A stretch of 64,000 bases of DNA, from contig NZ_JAVKTS010000004.1 of the NCBI RefSeq assembly GCF_031460495.1, positions 124,001 to 188,000 on the forward strand, read 5' to 3'. The translations under genes and the position numbers were made by a program. The notes below the pieces were generated by a model. The model made no database searches. It was not told the DNA's origin and saw nothing but the letters and a program-made list of their open reading frames with translations. The first letter of the stretch is position 1. Each line of letters begins with the position of its first letter. Source of the DNA: Tissierella sp. Its GTDB lineage: Bacteria; Bacillota; Clostridia; Tissierellales; Tissierellaceae. Shown one piece after another: positions 62,450-64,000 of this stretch.

Positions 62450-63868
62450 ATGACTAGAGATATGAGTTATGATGCAGTTATGGCTAGAAGACCAGAGATA
62501 ATGAAAGAAGCAGTAGGCATAGATTATGAATTATTTGAATCAGGTAGCGTAGCCTTTGATTATGAAAAGATGATGAGAGAGACTGGATATAGTCTAAATG
62601 AAATTGAAGAAATTCAAGGGAAAACAGGAGTTGGTAATACACCTGTACTTGAGTTAAGAAATTTAACTGAATTAGCAAGGAAATTTGCGCCAAAAGGAAA
62701 AGGTGCAAGAATATTTGTTAAAGATGAAGCAAGCAATCCTTCAGGAAGCTTCAAAGCAAGAAGAGCAGCCACAGCATGCTATCATGCGAAAAAGTTAGGC
62801 TATAAAGGTGTCATAGCTGCTACATCAGGTAACTATGGATCTGCAGTAGCATCTCAAGCAGCAATGCAAGGTTTGAAATGTATTATAGTTCAAGAATGTT
62901 ATGATTCTAGGGGAGTAGGTCAACCAGAGATAATCGAAAAAGCTAGAGCTTGTGAAGCTTATGGTGCAGAAGTAGTTCAATTATCAGTAGGACCAGAGCT
63001 ATTCTACACTTTTTTGGTATTGTTAGAAGAAACCGGTTATTTTAATGCTTCTTTATATTCCCCATTTGGTATAGCCGGAGTTGAGACTCTTGGATATGAA
63101 TTATCTATGGAATTTAGAGAAAGAGAAGGAAAGGATCCAGATGTAGTAGTTATTACAAATGCAGGTGGAGGAAACTTAACCGGTACTGCTAGAGGATTAA
63201 TTAAGGCTGGAGCAACACATACTCAAATTGTAGGTGCAAGTGTTAGTTTACAAGGACTTCACATGGCATCAGATACTCAATTTAACAAAAAATCATTTAC
63301 AACAGGACACACTGGATTTGGAATACCATATGCTACTTGGCCAGATAGATCTGATGTACCTAGATCAGCTGCTAGACCAATTAGATATATAGATAGATAT
63401 GTAACTATGAATCAAGGTTCAGTATTTTATATGACAGAACTTCTAGCTCAAATAGAAGGACTTGAAAGAGGACCAGCAGGAAATACTGCTTTAACTGCAG
63501 CTTTTAAACTGGCTCAAGAAATGGATGAAGATCAAATAATTGTAGTACAGGAAACTGAATATACTGGAGCAGGAAAACATATCAATCCTCAACTTACTTT
63601 TGCTAGGGAAAATGGTATAAAAATATTAATAGGTGACCCATCAGAAGAAGTACCAGGAGAGAATATAATACTTCCAAAGGATCCATCCTACATTAAGATA
63701 GAAGAATTAGATATGAATAAGAACAGAAAATCATTAATAAGAAATGCTATTAATCATATACATGCTACTAAGGTAACAAAAGAAGATTTGGAGTTTTTAG
63801 TTGAAGAGACTAAATCTAATATGGAATTTGTGAAAGAAACATTAAATGAATTAGGTGTAAGCTATTAA
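62450..63868 (+). CDS. ortB: 2-amino-4-oxopentanoate thiolase, beta subunit (PLP)
   Basis: 472 residues of the fold-II PLP family (threonine synthase-like). The Schiff-base lysine lies in NPSGSFKARRAA near residue 102, with ATSGNYGSAVASQAA after it and the phosphate loop TNAGGGNLTGTA near 238. It is the catalytic subunit of OrtAB. Followed after 14 bases by oraS, ribosome site AGGAGG. Confidence 0.95.
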   Translation: MTRDMSYDAVMARRPEIMKEAVGIDYELFESGSVAFDYEKMMRETGYSLNEIEEIQGKTGVGNTPVLELRNLTELARKFAPKGKGARIFVKDEASNPSGSFKARRAATACYHAKKLGYKGVIAATSGNYGSAVASQAAMQGLKCIIVQECYDSRGVGQPEIIEKARACEAYGAEVVQLSVGPELFYTFLVLLEETGYFNASLYSPFGIAGVETLGYELSMEFREREGKDPDVVVITNAGGGNLTGTARGLIKAGATHTQIVGASVSLQGLHMASDTQFNKKSFTTGHTGFGIPYATWPDRSDVPRSAARPIRYIDRYVTMNQGSVFYMTELLAQIEGLERGPAGNTALTAAFKLAQEMDEDQIIVVQETEYTGAGKHINPQLTFARENGIKILIGDPSEEVPGENIILPKDPSYIKIEELDMNKNRKSLIRNAINHIHATKVTKEDLEFLVEETKSNMEFVKETLNELGVSY

Positions 63869-63882
63869 TAGGAGGTTGGAGA

Positions 63883-64000
63883 ATGAGTCGAGAAGATGAT
63901 TTTCAAGATAGAAGAAAGCATTTAGCTAATTTATCAGAAGAAGAATTGGAAAACAAGTTTTGGGAATTAGCTGAAAAAGTAGTTAATCCAATAGTAGAGT
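63883..64000 (+). CDS. oraS: D-ornithine 4,5-aminomutase S subunit (5' end)
   Basis: 39 residues are visible: MSREDDFQDRRKHLANLS then EEELENKFWELAEKVVNPIVE. The pattern DDFQxRRxHLANLSxEEL and WELAEKVVxP is the start of OraS, the small subunit of the B12/PLP enzyme that turns D-ornithine into 2,4-diaminopentanoate, the substrate of Ord. The gene runs past the window end; oraE should follow. Confidence 0.9.
   Translation, partial: MSREDDFQDRRKHLANLSEEELENKFWELAEKVVNPIVE

Overview
This window is chromosome from a low-GC, endospore-forming anaerobic Firmicute. It is most like the Tissierellia/Clostridia that ferment amino acids. The evidence is strongly AT-biased codon use, forespore and mother-cell sigma factors (sigF, sigE, sigG), a spoVA operon, SpoIIGA, meso-DAP-type MurE, and the start of the clostridial ornithine-oxidation cluster (ord-ortA-ortB-oraS). 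Nearly all of it is core genome. The only clear mobile element is one IS3-family insertion sequence.

Layout. 1-4.9 kb: end of a Nif3-like gene, a zinc-ribbon protein, RNase P RNA, a solitary N6-adenine DNA methyltransferase resembling C. difficile CamA, a TSCPD protein and an NlpC/P60 wall hydrolase behind a WalR-like box. 5.1-7.6 kb: NhaC-type antiporter and a FolD with altered catalytic residues. 7.6-12.4 kb: spoIIAA-spoIIAB-sigF behind a sigma-H-type promoter, then a tiny membrane gene and spoVAA-AB-AC-AD-AE. 12.4-22 kb: class A PBP, HflX, a degenerate Nudix protein, an IMPACT-family protein, a CoA-binding protein, two half-size TauE/SafE genes, NadE, YebC and an EamA transporter. 22-26.2 kb (minus strand): a three-subunit molybdenum hydroxylase with a MocA-like cytidylyltransferase. 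26.4-28.7 kb: small and membrane proteins, then a THF riboswitch and folT. 28.8-32.2 kb: aroC-aroB-aroA. 32.3-37.6 kb: pduL-deoC, a YhcN/YlaJ-like lipoprotein, paired M16 peptidases and lgt. 37.6-39.4 kb: IS150-group element. 39.5-57.5 kb: the division and cell-wall (dcw) cluster from mraZ to ftsZ, then spoIIGA-sigE-sigG. 57.8-59.3 kb: ylmC, nrdR, pgeF. 59.3-64 kb: a sigma-54 activator, a dyad plus -24/-12 promoter, and ord-ortA-ortB-oraS.

How it works together. SpoIIAA/AB control sigma-F. SpoIIGA processes pro-sigma-E, and sigma-G follows directly. SpoVA proteins are made in the forespore for dipicolinate uptake. Folate genes appear twice: a FolD that looks unable to act as a cyclohydrolase, and a folate transporter under a THF riboswitch. 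The ornithine genes sit behind a textbook sigma-54 promoter, with the probable activator gene immediately upstream.

There is no clear new multi-gene system here. The best leads are the CamA-like methyltransferase, the FolD missing its cyclohydrolase residues, the dyad/sigma-54 control of ornithine degradation, the IS sitting inside a palindrome, and a dcw cluster in which murA occupies the usual murB place while murF, murC and ftsA are absent.
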